Origin: Pseudomonadota bacterium
Lineage (GTDB): Bacteria > Pseudomonadota > Gammaproteobacteria > Steroidobacterales > Steroidobacteraceae
Reading direction: 5' to 3'
Length of the DNA stretch: 42,362 nucleotides
Assembly (NCBI GenBank): GCA_025355105.1
Contig: JANYAE010000010.1
Span: 1-42,362 of the forward strand
Position numbers and translations under genes: made by a program. A model generated the notes under the pieces. The model worked only from the letters and a program-made list of their open reading frames with translations. It did not search any database and had not been told where the DNA came from. This document shows, one piece after another, positions 1 through 9,282 of the stretch. How positions within the stretch are numbered: the stretch's first letter is position 1; every line of letters starts with the position of its first letter.

Positions 1-854
1 AGCTTCAGCTTGTTGAGCTCGGCGGTCGCCTTGTCGCGCACCTCCTTCGGCATGCCGGCCTTCTTGATGCGCTTCTCGATCTCGCCGAGCTCGTTCGGCG
101 CGTCCTCGAGGTCGCCGAGCTCGCGCTGGATCGCCTTCATCTGCTCGTTGAGGTAGTACTCGCGCTGGCTCTTCTCCATCTGCTGCTTGACGCGGCCGCG
201 GATGCGCTTCTCGATCTGCAGCACCTCCATCTCGCCCTCGATCTGCGCGAGCACGAGCTCGAGCCGGCGGCGCACGTCCGCGATCTCGAGCACCTTCTGC
301 TTCTCGGCGAGCTTCAGCGCCATGTGCGCGGCGACCGTGTCGGCCAGGCGACCGGCCTGCTCGATGCCGGCGAGGGAGGTCAGCACCTCCGGCGGCACCT
401 TCTTGTTCATCTTCACGTACTGCTCGAACTGCGAGACCACCGAGCGCGTCAGCACGTCGATCTCGCGCTCGTCGTAGGTGTCGATGTCGGCCAGCGGCTG
501 GATGAAGGCGGCGAAGAAGTCGGCGGTCACGAGCTGCTCGACCTTGGCGCGGCTCGCGCCCTCGACCAGCACCTTGACGGTGCCGTCGGGGAGCTTCAAG
601 AGCTGCAGGATCGTCGCCACGGTGCCGACCCGGTACAGGTCGTCGGCCTTCGGGTCGTCGACGTCGGCGGCCTTCTGCGCGACCAGCAGGATCTGCTTGT
701 CGGTGCGCATCGCCTGGTCCAGCGCGAGGATGCTCTTCTCGCGGCCGACGAACAGCGGGATCACCATGTGCGGGTAGACAACCACGTCGCGGAGCGGCAG
801 CACCGGGACAGGCTGGATGGCTTCGGGCGCAGGGGTGGCGGCTTCAGTGCTCAC
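1..854 (-). CDS. lon: Lon protease, N-terminal part (gene runs off the window)
   Basis: ATP-dependent cytoplasmic protease that degrades misfolded and regulatory proteins. Only the first ~284 codons are in the window. They cover the N-terminal LON substrate-binding domain (PVLPLRDVVVYP, then MVIPLFVGRE, typical of the family start) and the beginning of the coiled helical region; the AAA+ and Ser-Lys protease domains lie outside. The start is taken as GTG at 854-852, reading MSTEAATP, because GAAGGA lies about nine bases upstream and the Lon N-terminus aligns from there; the next in-frame ATG is about 30 codons further in, inside the conserved MVIPLF motif. It lies downstream of clpX on the same strand, separated by a hairpin terminator and its own heat-shock-like promoter. 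The family is near certain from the sequence; the start is likely. Confidence 0.93.
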   Translation of the reverse strand, partial: MSTEAATPAPEAIQPVPVLPLRDVVVYPHMVIPLFVGREKSILALDQAMRTDKQILLVAQKAADVDDPKADDLYRVGTVATILQLLKLPDGTVKVLVEGASRAKVEQLVTADFFAAFIQPLADIDTYDEREIDVLTRSVVSQFEQYVKMNKKVPPEVLTSLAGIEQAGRLADTVAAHMALKLAEKQKVLEIADVRRRLELVLAQIEGEMEVLQIEKRIRGRVKQQMEKSQREYYLNEQMKAIQRELGDLEDAPNELGEIEKRIKKAGMPKEVRDKATAELNKLK

Positions 855-931
855 GGCGGCGTGTCCTTCGGTTAGGGTCGTTCCCGGCGAGGGGATTCGC
901 CTCGGGCAACGGACGCGGCTCAAGCATAACG

Positions 932-963
932 TAATGGAGGCGACCGGCCCGTGAACAAGGGGG
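932..963 (-). promoter_or_regulatory. sigma32-like (heat shock) promoter of lon
   Basis: On the minus strand, CCCCCTTGTT (-35 core CTTGTT at 959-954) is followed after 14 bases by CTCCATTA (939-932). The sigma32 consensus is CCCTTGAA, 13-17 bases, CCCCATTTA. The -10 differs from CCCCATTA at one base. It would give a leader of about 70 bases before the lon GTG. lon is a known RpoH target in E. coli, so position and sequence agree. Confidence 0.55.
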
Positions 964-1010
964 CGAGCGCTGCGATCGCCGGCTGCGGGCTTCCCCGAAT
1001 CGGCACTCCG

Positions 1011-1050
1011 CAAAAGACCGAGCCCGGCGACCGAGGCCGGCGCCGGGCTC
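1011..1050 (-). terminator. Rho-independent terminator after clpX
   Basis: A perfect 10-bp inverted repeat (1020-1029 GAGCCCGGCG, 1041-1050 CGCCGGGCTC) with an 11-base loop lies 22 bases beyond the clpX stop. On the minus strand it is followed by GGTCTTTTG, a short U-rich tail. It separates clpX from the lon promoter. Confidence 0.65.
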
Positions 1051-1072
1051 TGTCGGGCTCAGGCGCGGGCCT

Positions 1073-2398
<1,326 letters not shown>

Positions 2399-2455
2399 TC
2401 GGGTCCTCGGTCGCTTAAGGGGCGCCGGCCGTGCCGGATGCCACCTGACAGCGGG

Positions 2456-2484
2456 TATATAGCACGCGCGTCAGCGCCCTGCAA
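2456..2484 (-). promoter_or_regulatory. sigma70-like promoter of clpX
   Basis: On the minus strand TTGCAG (2484-2479), a 17-base spacer and TATATA (2461-2456) lie about 60 bases upstream of the clpX start. Spacing is ideal; the -35 matches the consensus at three of six positions and the -10 at four. The region is clearly less GC-rich than its surroundings. Confidence 0.45.
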
Positions 2485-2518
2485 AAACCCAGGTCTCTCT
2501 AATAGCAAGGGAGACAGG
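2483..2518 (-). terminator. imperfect terminator/attenuator between clpP and clpX
   Basis: On the minus strand GTCTC (2515-2511) pairs with GAGAC (2497-2493), extended by a CC/GG pair across a bulge, and is followed directly by GGGTTTTTGC (T run 2487-2483). The stem is short, so read-through is likely. The T run overlaps the -35 of the proposed clpX promoter. Confidence 0.4.
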
Positions 2519-2542
2519 CAAAGGTTAAGTGGCTGACCACCC

Positions 2543-3184
<642 letters not shown>

Positions 3185-3199
3185 GTGCTCCTAGGCGGC

Positions 3200-4504
3200 T
3201 CAGGCGCCGAAGTTCATCAAATCCTTGAAGGTCGTCGGCGCGTCCACCATCTTGACCTTGCCGAGCAGCCAGTCAACCGCCTGGTCCTCGAGGACGGCGC
3301 TCTCGATCTGGGTGCGCAGCTTGTCGTTGCCGCGGATCTGGCGCGCCGCATCCTCGGGGTCCGAGTAGCCGACCGCCGCTGCCTCGATGCGCTGCTCGAG
3401 CCGGAACTGGTCCGTCTGGATGCCCTCGCGGCGCAGGATCTCGGCGATCAGCAGCCCGATGGCGACGCGGCGCTTGGCCGCCGCCTCGAAGGGCTCACGC
3501 GGCGGGGCCTGCTTCAGATCCTGCGGGTTGGCGCCGATGCGCCGCAGCCAATCGACCTGCAGCGCGCGCACCTGGTTGTCGACCGAGGACTTCGGCAGCT
3601 CCACCGGGTTCGCGGCCAGCAGCTGGTCGAGGAGCTGCGTCTTGACGCGCCCGCGCACGCTCTCGGCCAGCTCGCGGCGCATATTGTCCTCGACCTCGCG
3701 GCGAAGCTGCTCGACGCCACCCTCGGTGACGCCGAAGGCGCGGCAGAACTCGTCATCGAGCGGCGGCAGCTCCACCTGCTCGTGCTGGGCGACGCTGACC
3801 GTGAACTCGGCGGTCTTGCCGGCAAGCTCGGCCTTGCCGTACTCGGCCGGGAAGCTGACCGGATAGGTCTTGGTCTCGCCGGCGCTGAGGCCCTTCAAGC
3901 CGGCCTCGAAGTCCTTGAGCATCTGCCCGGCGCCGAGCACCACCGCGATCGCCTCGCCCTTGCCGCCCTCGAAGGGCGTGCCGTCGACGCGGCCCTCGAA
4001 GTTGACCGTCAGCCGGTCGCCTTCCTCGGCCGGGCGCGTCGCGGCGATGAAGTTCGGGCGCTGCTTCCTCAGCGTCTCGATCATCGCGTCGACGTCGGCG
4101 CTCGCGACCTCGGCGCTCGGGCGGCTGATCTCGATCGTCTCGAGCGCGCGGATCTCGACCTGCGGGTAGACCTCGAAGATCGCCGCATAGCGCAGGCCCT
4201 CGCCGCTGACCGCAGGCAGCGGCTCGATGCGCGGTCCGCCGACGGGCTCGAGGCGATGCTCGTTGAGCGCGCTGCCGAGGCTCTGGCGGACGATCTCCGA
4301 CATGACCTCATCGCGCAGCTGCGCGCCGAACTGGCGCTTGACCACCGCGAGCGGCGCCTTGCCCGGCCGAAAGCCCTTCAGGCGCGCGGTGCGGCTGAAG
4401 ACCTTCAGGCGCGCGTCGAAGGCCTGCTCGACCTCCGCGTCCGGCACCGACACCTCGAGACGGCGCTCGAGCGCCCCGATCGACTCTAGCGAAACCCTCA
4501 TCAC
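3200..4504 (-). CDS. tig: Trigger factor, ribosome-associated chaperone and prolyl isomerase
   Basis: Binds ribosomal protein L23 at the tunnel exit and holds nascent chains. The 434 residues match the family length. The ribosome-binding signature GFRPGKAP is at 44-51, followed by the FKBP-type isomerase domain (about 155-240, with RLTVNFEGRVDG and VVLGAGQMLKDFE) and the helical C-terminal arms. Two ATGs stand in tandem (4504 and 4501); the first is spaced better (8 bases) from GAGGAC. The coding sequence begins only 11 bases after the CCA end of tRNA-Leu on the same strand, so its mRNA must be released by tRNA processing or start inside the tRNA. clpP follows after 15 bases. Confidence 0.97.
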   Translation of the reverse strand: MMRVSLESIGALERRLEVSVPDAEVEQAFDARLKVFSRTARLKGFRPGKAPLAVVKRQFGAQLRDEVMSEIVRQSLGSALNEHRLEPVGGPRIEPLPAVSGEGLRYAAIFEVYPQVEIRALETIEISRPSAEVASADVDAMIETLRKQRPNFIAATRPAEEGDRLTVNFEGRVDGTPFEGGKGEAIAVVLGAGQMLKDFEAGLKGLSAGETKTYPVSFPAEYGKAELAGKTAEFTVSVAQHEQVELPPLDDEFCRAFGVTEGGVEQLRREVEDNMRRELAESVRGRVKTQLLDQLLAANPVELPKSSVDNQVRALQVDWLRRIGANPQDLKQAPPREPFEAAAKRRVAIGLLIAEILRREGIQTDQFRLEQRIEAAAVGYSDPEDAARQIRGNDKLRTQIESAVLEDQAVDWLLGKVKMVDAPTTFKDLMNFGA

Positions 4505-4515
4505 TCACTGTCCTC

Positions 4516-4600
4516 TGGTGCGAAAGGAGGGACTCGAACCCTCACGGGTTGCCCCACTGGAACCTAAATCCAGCGCGTCTACCAGTTCCGCCACTTTCGC
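4516..4600 (-). tRNA. tRNA-Leu(UAG)
   Basis: 85 bases with acceptor stem GCGAAAG/CTTTCGC, long variable arm typical of class II leucine tRNAs, T-loop GGTTCGAGTCC, and CCA encoded (4518-4516). The anticodon loop TTTAGGT gives anticodon UAG (complement at 4564-4566), reading CUA and other CUN codons. It is placed directly upstream of tig. Confidence 0.96.
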
Positions 4601-4612
4601 GAAAACACACGC

Positions 4613-4632
4613 GCGGCGCCCTTTGGCGCCGC
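4613..4632 (-). other. hairpin in the tRNA-Leu leader
   Basis: A perfect 8-bp stem (GCGGCGCC/GGCGCCGC) with a 4-base loop lies between the tRNA-Leu promoter and the tRNA 5' end. On the minus strand it is followed by CGCGTGTGTTTTC. It may be a processing signal for the precursor, a weak attenuator, or a residual terminator for transcripts coming from pstS. Confidence 0.35.
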
Positions 4633-4648
4633 TGGATTCAAGCCGCCT

Positions 4649-4677
4649 AGTATACCGGTCGTCCCCCTCGCTCCGAA
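4649..4677 (-). promoter_or_regulatory. promoter of the tRNA-Leu-tig-clpP unit
   Basis: On the minus strand TTCGGA (4677-4672), a 17-base spacer and TATACT (4654-4649; five of six match to TATAAT) lie about 50 bases upstream of the tRNA. It is a strong -10 with a mediocre -35. Confidence 0.5.
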
Positions 4678-4697
4678 AGCGCAGCCGGCGCTCGGCC

Positions 4698-5729
4698 TCA
4701 ATGCCGAATCGCCAGCAGTGCCCGCGCCTTGGCGCGCTCAGGCTCGAGCACCGCCTTCGGCAGCGGCGTCAGGCCCTTGTCGGCCAGGTAGCCCTCGGCG
4801 CCGGCCGCCTTGTCGCTGACGAACTCCTGCACGAACTCGGCAAGCCCGGGGACCGCGGCGATGTGCGCCGTCTTGACATAGATGAAGAGCGGCCGCGACA
4901 CCGGGTACTTGGCCGCCGAGATCGACTCGAGCGACGGCGCCACCCCGTCCACCTTGGCCGCCTGGATCCGGTCGCGGTTCTGGTCGAGGTAGCCGAAGGT
5001 AAAGATGCCGACCGCGCCTGGGTCGTTGACCAGCTTGCCCATCAGCACCGCGTAGTCGCCAGAGACGTCCGTCCAGGCGCCGTCCTCGCGCACCGGCTGG
5101 CAGTTGCGCTTGCGGGCATCCTCGGCCAAGGCCTTGATCTCCGGGAAGTTCTCGCAGGCCGGCTGCAGAATGAGCTCGACGAAGGCGTCGCGGGTGCCGT
5201 GGTTCGGCGCCGGCCCGAAGACCGCGATCGGCCGGTCAGGGAGCTTCGGGTCCACGTCCTTCCAGCGCCGGTAGGGGTTCGCCACCCACTGGCCGCCGAC
5301 CGGTACGGTCTTCGCGACCGCCCGAAACAGCTGCTCGCGCGTCACGTCGAAGGGCGCCGCCTTGCGGCTGCTGGCGAGCACGATGCCGTCGGCGCCGATC
5401 TTGAGCCCGACCACGGCGCTGACGCCGTTCTTGGCGCAGCTCGCGGTCTCGCCGGCGGTGATCGGCCGCGAGGCGGTGTTGACGTCCGGCGTCTCGATGC
5501 CCACCCCGGCGCAGAACAACTTGAAGCCTCCGCCCGTGCCGGTGGACTCGACCACCGGCGTCTTCCAGCGCCCGCCGCGGCCGAGGCTCTCGGCGACCGC
5601 GGTCGCGAACGGGTAGACGGTCGAGGAGCCGACCACGGTGACGTGATCGCGCGTCTCGACGCCGGCAGCGGCCGGCGCCGCCAGCAGCAGGGTGAGCGGC
5701 AGGAGCAGGCGAAGCGACGGGCGCGGCAT
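4698..5729 (-). CDS. PstS-like phosphate ABC transporter substrate-binding protein
   Basis: Periplasmic phosphate-binding protein of 343 residues. An N-terminal signal peptide (hydrophobic LLLPLTLLLAAPAAA, cleavage near residue 22) is followed by the PstS-family motif VVGSSTVYPF (about 32-41), the STGTGGGF phosphate loop and GTRDAF. These features belong to the SphX/PstS family that binds inorganic phosphate and hands it to PstCA. No pstC, pstA, pstB or phoU is adjacent, so it is either an orphan copy or its partners are elsewhere. A Pho box was looked for upstream and not recognised. Start ATG at 5729 is the one that gives an uninterrupted signal peptide. Confidence 0.87.
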   Translation of the reverse strand: MPRPSLRLLLPLTLLLAAPAAAGVETRDHVTVVGSSTVYPFATAVAESLGRGGRWKTPVVESTGTGGGFKLFCAGVGIETPDVNTASRPITAGETASCAKNGVSAVVGLKIGADGIVLASSRKAAPFDVTREQLFRAVAKTVPVGGQWVANPYRRWKDVDPKLPDRPIAVFGPAPNHGTRDAFVELILQPACENFPEIKALAEDARKRNCQPVREDGAWTDVSGDYAVLMGKLVNDPGAVGIFTFGYLDQNRDRIQAAKVDGVAPSLESISAAKYPVSRPLFIYVKTAHIAAVPGLAEFVQEFVSDKAAGAEGYLADKGLTPLPKAVLEPERAKARALLAIRH

Positions 5730-5788
5730 GCGAAGGAACCTCGCGACCTCGGCGCACCGCTCAGGGCACGTGCCGGGCGCATTGCTGA

Positions 5789-5817
5789 TCGAAAGACGGC
5801 AGGCGCGGCCTTATTAT
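5789..5817 (+). promoter_or_regulatory. candidate promoter of the DUF4337 gene
   Basis: TCGAAA (5789-5794), a 17-base spacer and TATTAT (5812-5817) in the pstS/DUF4337 divergent gap. Each hexamer matches consensus at four or five of six positions. The transcript would have a leader of about 70 bases. Confidence 0.4.
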
Positions 5818-5892
5818 CACCCATGGCGGCAGGTCCGCGGCGCACGACCGCGCCGCTCGCTGCCGCCCACTAGCCCCGAGGAGCATCGCGAC

Positions 5893-6420
5893 ATGGCCGA
5901 GATCGAGATCCACCACGAGCACGGGCACGAGGATGACCCGAGCACCAAGCGCGTCGGGCTGATGGTCGGCATCATCGGCGTCGTGCTCGCCGTCGTCACG
6001 ATCGCGGCGCACCGCGAGCACACGGCGGCGGTCATCAATCGCACTGCGGAGAACGACCAGTGGGCCTACTACCAGGCCAAGAAGATCCGCGAGCACACGA
6101 GCGAGGTCGGCCACGAGCTCGCGCTCGCGCTCGGCGCCGACCCGGCCCGCGTCACGCCGGCCGCGGAGAAGCTCGCCGCGATGGCGGCCAAGTACAGGGC
6201 CGATGCCGAGGAGATCCAGCACAAGGCGCGCGAGGAGCACGAGGCCACCGAGCGCGCCGAGCACCGCGCGCTGCGCTTTGACCTCGGCGAGGGCTTCCTC
6301 GAGCTCGGGCTGGTGCTGTCCTCGCTCTTCTTCCTCGGCCGGCAGCGCGTGTTCCCGCTGATCGGCGGCAGTTCCGCGCTGATCGGGCTCGCGATCGCGC
6401 TCTCCGCACTCGTGCTCTGA
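5893..6420 (+). CDS. DUF4337 family membrane protein
   Basis: Membrane protein of 175 residues and unknown function. A His-rich acidic N-terminus (residues 5-17) precedes one membrane segment (about 22-42), a central charged helical region (60-125) with the family-typical DQWAYYQAKKIREH, and two more hydrophobic segments (about 132-175). The order helix, coiled soluble part and two C-terminal helices is that of DUF4337. Start ATG is preceded by GAGGAG at about nine bases. It is transcribed divergently from the pstS-like gene; no functional link is evident. Confidence 0.8.
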   Translation: MAEIEIHHEHGHEDDPSTKRVGLMVGIIGVVLAVVTIAAHREHTAAVINRTAENDQWAYYQAKKIREHTSEVGHELALALGADPARVTPAAEKLAAMAAKYRADAEEIQHKAREEHEATERAEHRALRFDLGEGFLELGLVLSSLFFLGRQRVFPLIGGSSALIGLAIALSALVL

Positions 6421-6430
6421 GCCGGGCGGC

Positions 6431-6455
6431 GCCTGCCGGGCGCCCTGCGGCAGGC
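6431..6455 (+). terminator. GC hairpin after the DUF4337 gene
   Basis: Perfect 8-bp stem (GCCTGCCG/CGGCAGGC) with a 9-base loop, 10 bases past the stop. No T tract follows, so termination would have to be Rho-assisted or the hairpin could serve for mRNA 3' stability. Confidence 0.35.
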
Positions 6456-6611
6456 CTGCCGGAGGGCCGCTTGCGGCGCAAACTGTGAGCCGCGTCGCAG
6501 TCACGAGCGGCGCCCGCGCCGTGCAAGTCAGGCGTCAGCAACGCGGCGTATGGTTCGCCTCGAGCCTCAGATGAAGTGCCGGCCGCTCCGGCGCACTGAG
6601 GTCAGCGAACC

Positions 6612-7271
6612 ATGCGCCTGATGCCCGGATCCCTGACTGCGATCGCCGCCGAGCGGCTGCCGGCCGACGGCCGTCGCGCGTCGCGGGCGCGTGGGCGCGG
6701 CTTCACGCTGCTCGAGCTCATGATGACGCTGACGGTGGTCGGCATCCTGGTCGGCATCGGCGTGCCGAGCATGCGCACGATGGTGCTCAACAACCGCCTG
6801 ACCTCGCTCGGCAACGACATGCTGGCCTCGCTGCAGCACGCGCGCACCGAGGCGATCAAGCGCCAGAGCAACGTGGTGCTGTGCGCGGTGGCCGACTCGA
6901 CGGTCGCAAACCCGATCTGCACCAACGGCGCCGCCACCGGCTGGATCGTGTTCCAGGACACCAACGGCAACTGGCAGGCCGATGCCAACGAACCGATCAT
7001 CGAGCGCCACCCGGCGATCGACCCGCTCATCATGGTGCGCGCCGACGGCCAGGCGGTGGTCGCCTTCGCCTCGACCGGCTTCGCGCTGCCGGCAGGACTT
7101 CAGGTACCGATGCGCAACATCGTGCTCTGCGACTCGCGCGGCGTGATCGCGAGCGGCTCGACCTCGAGCGCGCGCGCGGTGCTGATCTCGGCGACCGGGC
7201 GCGCCCGCGTCGCCGCGCTGCAGGCCGACGTGCTGCTCGCGCTCGCCGCCACCGGAGGGACTTGTCCGTGA
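6612..7271 (+). CDS. fimT: FimT/GspH-type minor pilin
   Basis: First gene of a minor pilin operon; minor pilins prime type IV pilus assembly at the inner membrane. The 219-residue protein carries a type III prepilin signal with cleavage at G30/F31 (RGRG then FTLLEL, Glu at +5) and one N-terminal membrane helix (31-52). A GspH/FimT domain follows, with the usual QHARTEAIKRQ helix and four cysteines in the C-terminal half. The leader of 30 residues is long compared with the usual 5-15; no better start is evident downstream. The stop overlaps the pilV start by four bases (GTGA). FimT and FimU are hard to tell apart, so the symbol is tentative within that family. Confidence 0.88.
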   Translation: MRLMPGSLTAIAAERLPADGRRASRARGRGFTLLELMMTLTVVGILVGIGVPSMRTMVLNNRLTSLGNDMLASLQHARTEAIKRQSNVVLCAVADSTVANPICTNGAATGWIVFQDTNGNWQADANEPIIERHPAIDPLIMVRADGQAVVAFASTGFALPAGLQVPMRNIVLCDSRGVIASGSTSSARAVLISATGRARVAALQADVLLALAATGGTCP

Positions 7272-7750
7272 ACCTGGATCCGCAACGGCGGCCGGCAACG
7301 AGCCGCGGTTTCACGCTGATCGAGCTGCTGGTGGCGCTGGTCGTGCTGTCGGTCGGCATGCTCGGCATCGCCAAGCTCTTCGTCGTCACCTTGCAGGGCA
7401 ACGCGAGCGCGACCTCGCGCCTCTATGCGGTCAACCTGGCCACCGACCTGGCCGACCGCATCCGCGCCAACCGCACCGCCGGCAACGCCTATGCCGGTGC
7501 CGGCGCCAACAACAATTGCGTCGGCGGCGTGGTCGGCGCGGTCACCTGCACGCCGGTGCAGATGGCCGCCAACGACCTGCTGCTGTGGCAGCAGCAGGTC
7601 GCGACCACCTGGCCCGGCGGCAACGCGCTCGCGACGGTGGCCTTCGCGGCGGGCCTGCCGAACACGCCGAACACCTACACGATCACCATCAACTGGCAGG
7701 AGACGGGCACCGGGCAGCAGCTCAGCTACGTCCTGAACGTGCAGATATGA
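7268..7750 (+). CDS. pilV: PilV minor pilin
   Basis: Type IV pilus assembly protein of 160 residues. The prepilin cleavage site is SRG14/F15 with Glu19 at +5, followed by the membrane helix FTLIELLVALVVLSVGMLGI. The SVGMLG segment and the following Q-rich region with ATDLADRIRANR are typical of PilV. Start GTG lies in a GTGA overlap with fimT, and the stop overlaps the pilW ATG (ATGA), implying translational coupling along the operon. Two cysteines (NNNCVGG and VTCTP) probably form a disulfide in the periplasmic head. Confidence 0.92.
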   Translation: MNLDPQRRPATSRGFTLIELLVALVVLSVGMLGIAKLFVVTLQGNASATSRLYAVNLATDLADRIRANRTAGNAYAGAGANNNCVGGVVGAVTCTPVQMAANDLLLWQQQVATTWPGGNALATVAFAAGLPNTPNTYTITINWQETGTGQQLSYVLNVQI

Positions 7751-8781
7751 AGCACGACGACTGCATCACGCGCCGCCGCCGCGCCCTCGGCTTCAGCCTC
7801 GTCGAGGTCATGGTGTCGGTGACGCTCTCCGGGCTGCTGATCGCCGGCGCGGTCGAGGTCTTCTCGCAGAGCAGCAAGACCTACAACGTCCACGAGACGG
7901 CCTCACGGCTCGAGGAGAACGCGCGCTACGTATTCTCGGTGCTCGAGCCGGACGTGCGCATGGCGAGCTACTGGGGCCTCATGAAGGGCTCGGCCGGCAT
8001 CGTCGGCGCCTCGGCGCAGACCGCGGTGGCCGCCGGCGCGCTGGCCGGCGCCGCGGCGACGCTGTGCGGCAACAACTTCGGCGTTGACCTCAATATGACG
8101 CTGGAGGCCTCCAACGATGCCTATGCGCTGGCCTGCCCTGCCTGGCACGCCCGGCCGATGCCGGCCGCCGACACGCTGACGGTGCGCCGCGCCTCCTTCC
8201 AGCCGACCACGATCGCGGCCGCCACCGCCGGGCCGCTGCGCATCTGCTCGACGCGCCTGTCGGCGACGCTGGTCAACGTCGCCAACGTCGCCACCATCTG
8301 CCCGGCGACGCCGGTCGGCGCCGTCAACGACCTGATCGTGCACGCCTACTACGTCGACCAGGACTCGTCGGCGACCGCCAACCTGCCGACGCTGTGGCGC
8401 AAGTCGCTCAGCATCGCGCCGACCTTCGTCGACGAGGAGATCCTGCCGGGCGTCGAGGACCTGCAGGTGCAGTTCGGCATCGACCCGACCGGCAACACCG
8501 GCAGCGCGACGCAGTACGTCGATTCGCTGGCCGCCGCGGCGCTGCCGGCCGCGGCGCAGATCGTCGCGGTGCGCATCTGGGTGCTGCTGCGCGCCGAGAC
8601 CGCCGAGCAGGGTTTCGTCGACAACCGCGTCTACGTCTACGCCAACCGCGCGGTCGCCAACGGCACCGTCACCTCGCTGACCGCCGCCGGCAACGCCCGC
8701 AAGGCCTACGCGCCGCGCGACGGCTTCCGCCGGCTGCTGGTGTCGCGCACCGTCATGATCCGAAATTCACTGGGCACGTGA
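7747..8781 (+). CDS. pilW: PilW minor pilin
   Basis: Type IV pilus assembly protein of 344 residues. The prepilin site is ALG15/F16 with SLVE placing Glu20 at +5. The hydrophobic helix is followed by the PilW-typical region with TASRLEENARYVFSVLEPDVRMA and, near the C-terminus, VAVRIWVLLRAE and a final RRLLVSRTVMIRN strand. Both ends overlap neighbouring genes by four bases (ATGA with pilV, GTGA with pilX). It acts at the inner membrane and pilus tip together with the other minor pilins and PilY1. Confidence 0.93.
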   Translation: MKHDDCITRRRRALGFSLVEVMVSVTLSGLLIAGAVEVFSQSSKTYNVHETASRLEENARYVFSVLEPDVRMASYWGLMKGSAGIVGASAQTAVAAGALAGAAATLCGNNFGVDLNMTLEASNDAYALACPAWHARPMPAADTLTVRRASFQPTTIAAATAGPLRICSTRLSATLVNVANVATICPATPVGAVNDLIVHAYYVDQDSSATANLPTLWRKSLSIAPTFVDEEILPGVEDLQVQFGIDPTGNTGSATQYVDSLAAAALPAAAQIVAVRIWVLLRAETAEQGFVDNRVYVYANRAVANGTVTSLTAAGNARKAYAPRDGFRRLLVSRTVMIRNSLGT

Positions 8782-9263
8782 GCGCCATGCTGACCACCAA
8801 CCATCCTTTGAGGCGCGCCCGCAGCCAGGGCGCGGCGCTGCCGATCGCGCTGATCCTGCTCGCGATCCTGACCATGCTGGCTGTGGCCGGCATGCGCTCG
8901 GCCGGCATGGGCTTCATCATGGCCGGCAACGAGCAGTACCGCGAGCGCGCCTTCGTCGCCTCCGAGGTCGGCATCGAGCAGGGCATGGCCTTCGGCACCT
9001 TCAACCCGAGCACGCCGACCGTGACGGTCGCGGGCGCGGTGCCGAACGCGCCGACCGACAACTACACCGCCAACCTGCTGCGGCAGCTGAACGGCGTACC
9101 GCAGGGCGCGCTCTGGGGCAGCAGCTGGAACAGCTTCTCGACCTTCCACTTCCAGCTGGCCAGCACCGGCACCTCGGTGCGCAACGCGACCGCGCTGCAC
9201 AACCAGGGCGTCGCGGTGATCGCGCCGTATTCGTCGACCTTCAACGGGCCCGGCGGCCTGTGA
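8778..9263 (+). CDS. pilX: PilX minor pilin
   Basis: Type IV pilus assembly protein of about 161 residues. The N-terminus has a basic stretch ending in SQG, then AALPIALILLAILTMLAVAG, the PilX-type membrane helix without a Glu at +5. The MAGNEQYRERAFVASEVGIEQG segment after it matches PilX. The start is taken as GTG 8778 because it repeats the GTGA overlap seen at fimT/pilV; ATG 8787, three codons in, is an equally possible start. Position between pilW and pilY1 supports the call. Confidence 0.87.
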   Translation: MSAMLTTNHPLRRARSQGAALPIALILLAILTMLAVAGMRSAGMGFIMAGNEQYRERAFVASEVGIEQGMAFGTFNPSTPTVTVAGAVPNAPTDNYTANLLRQLNGVPQGALWGSSWNSFSTFHFQLASTGTSVRNATALHNQGVAVIAPYSSTFNGPGGL

Positions 9264-9282
9264 CCGAAATGGGAGCTCCTGC

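Noticed and set aside
5730..5892. Pho box upstream of the PstS-like gene
   Set aside because: No pair of CTGTCAT-like repeats with proper spacing is seen.
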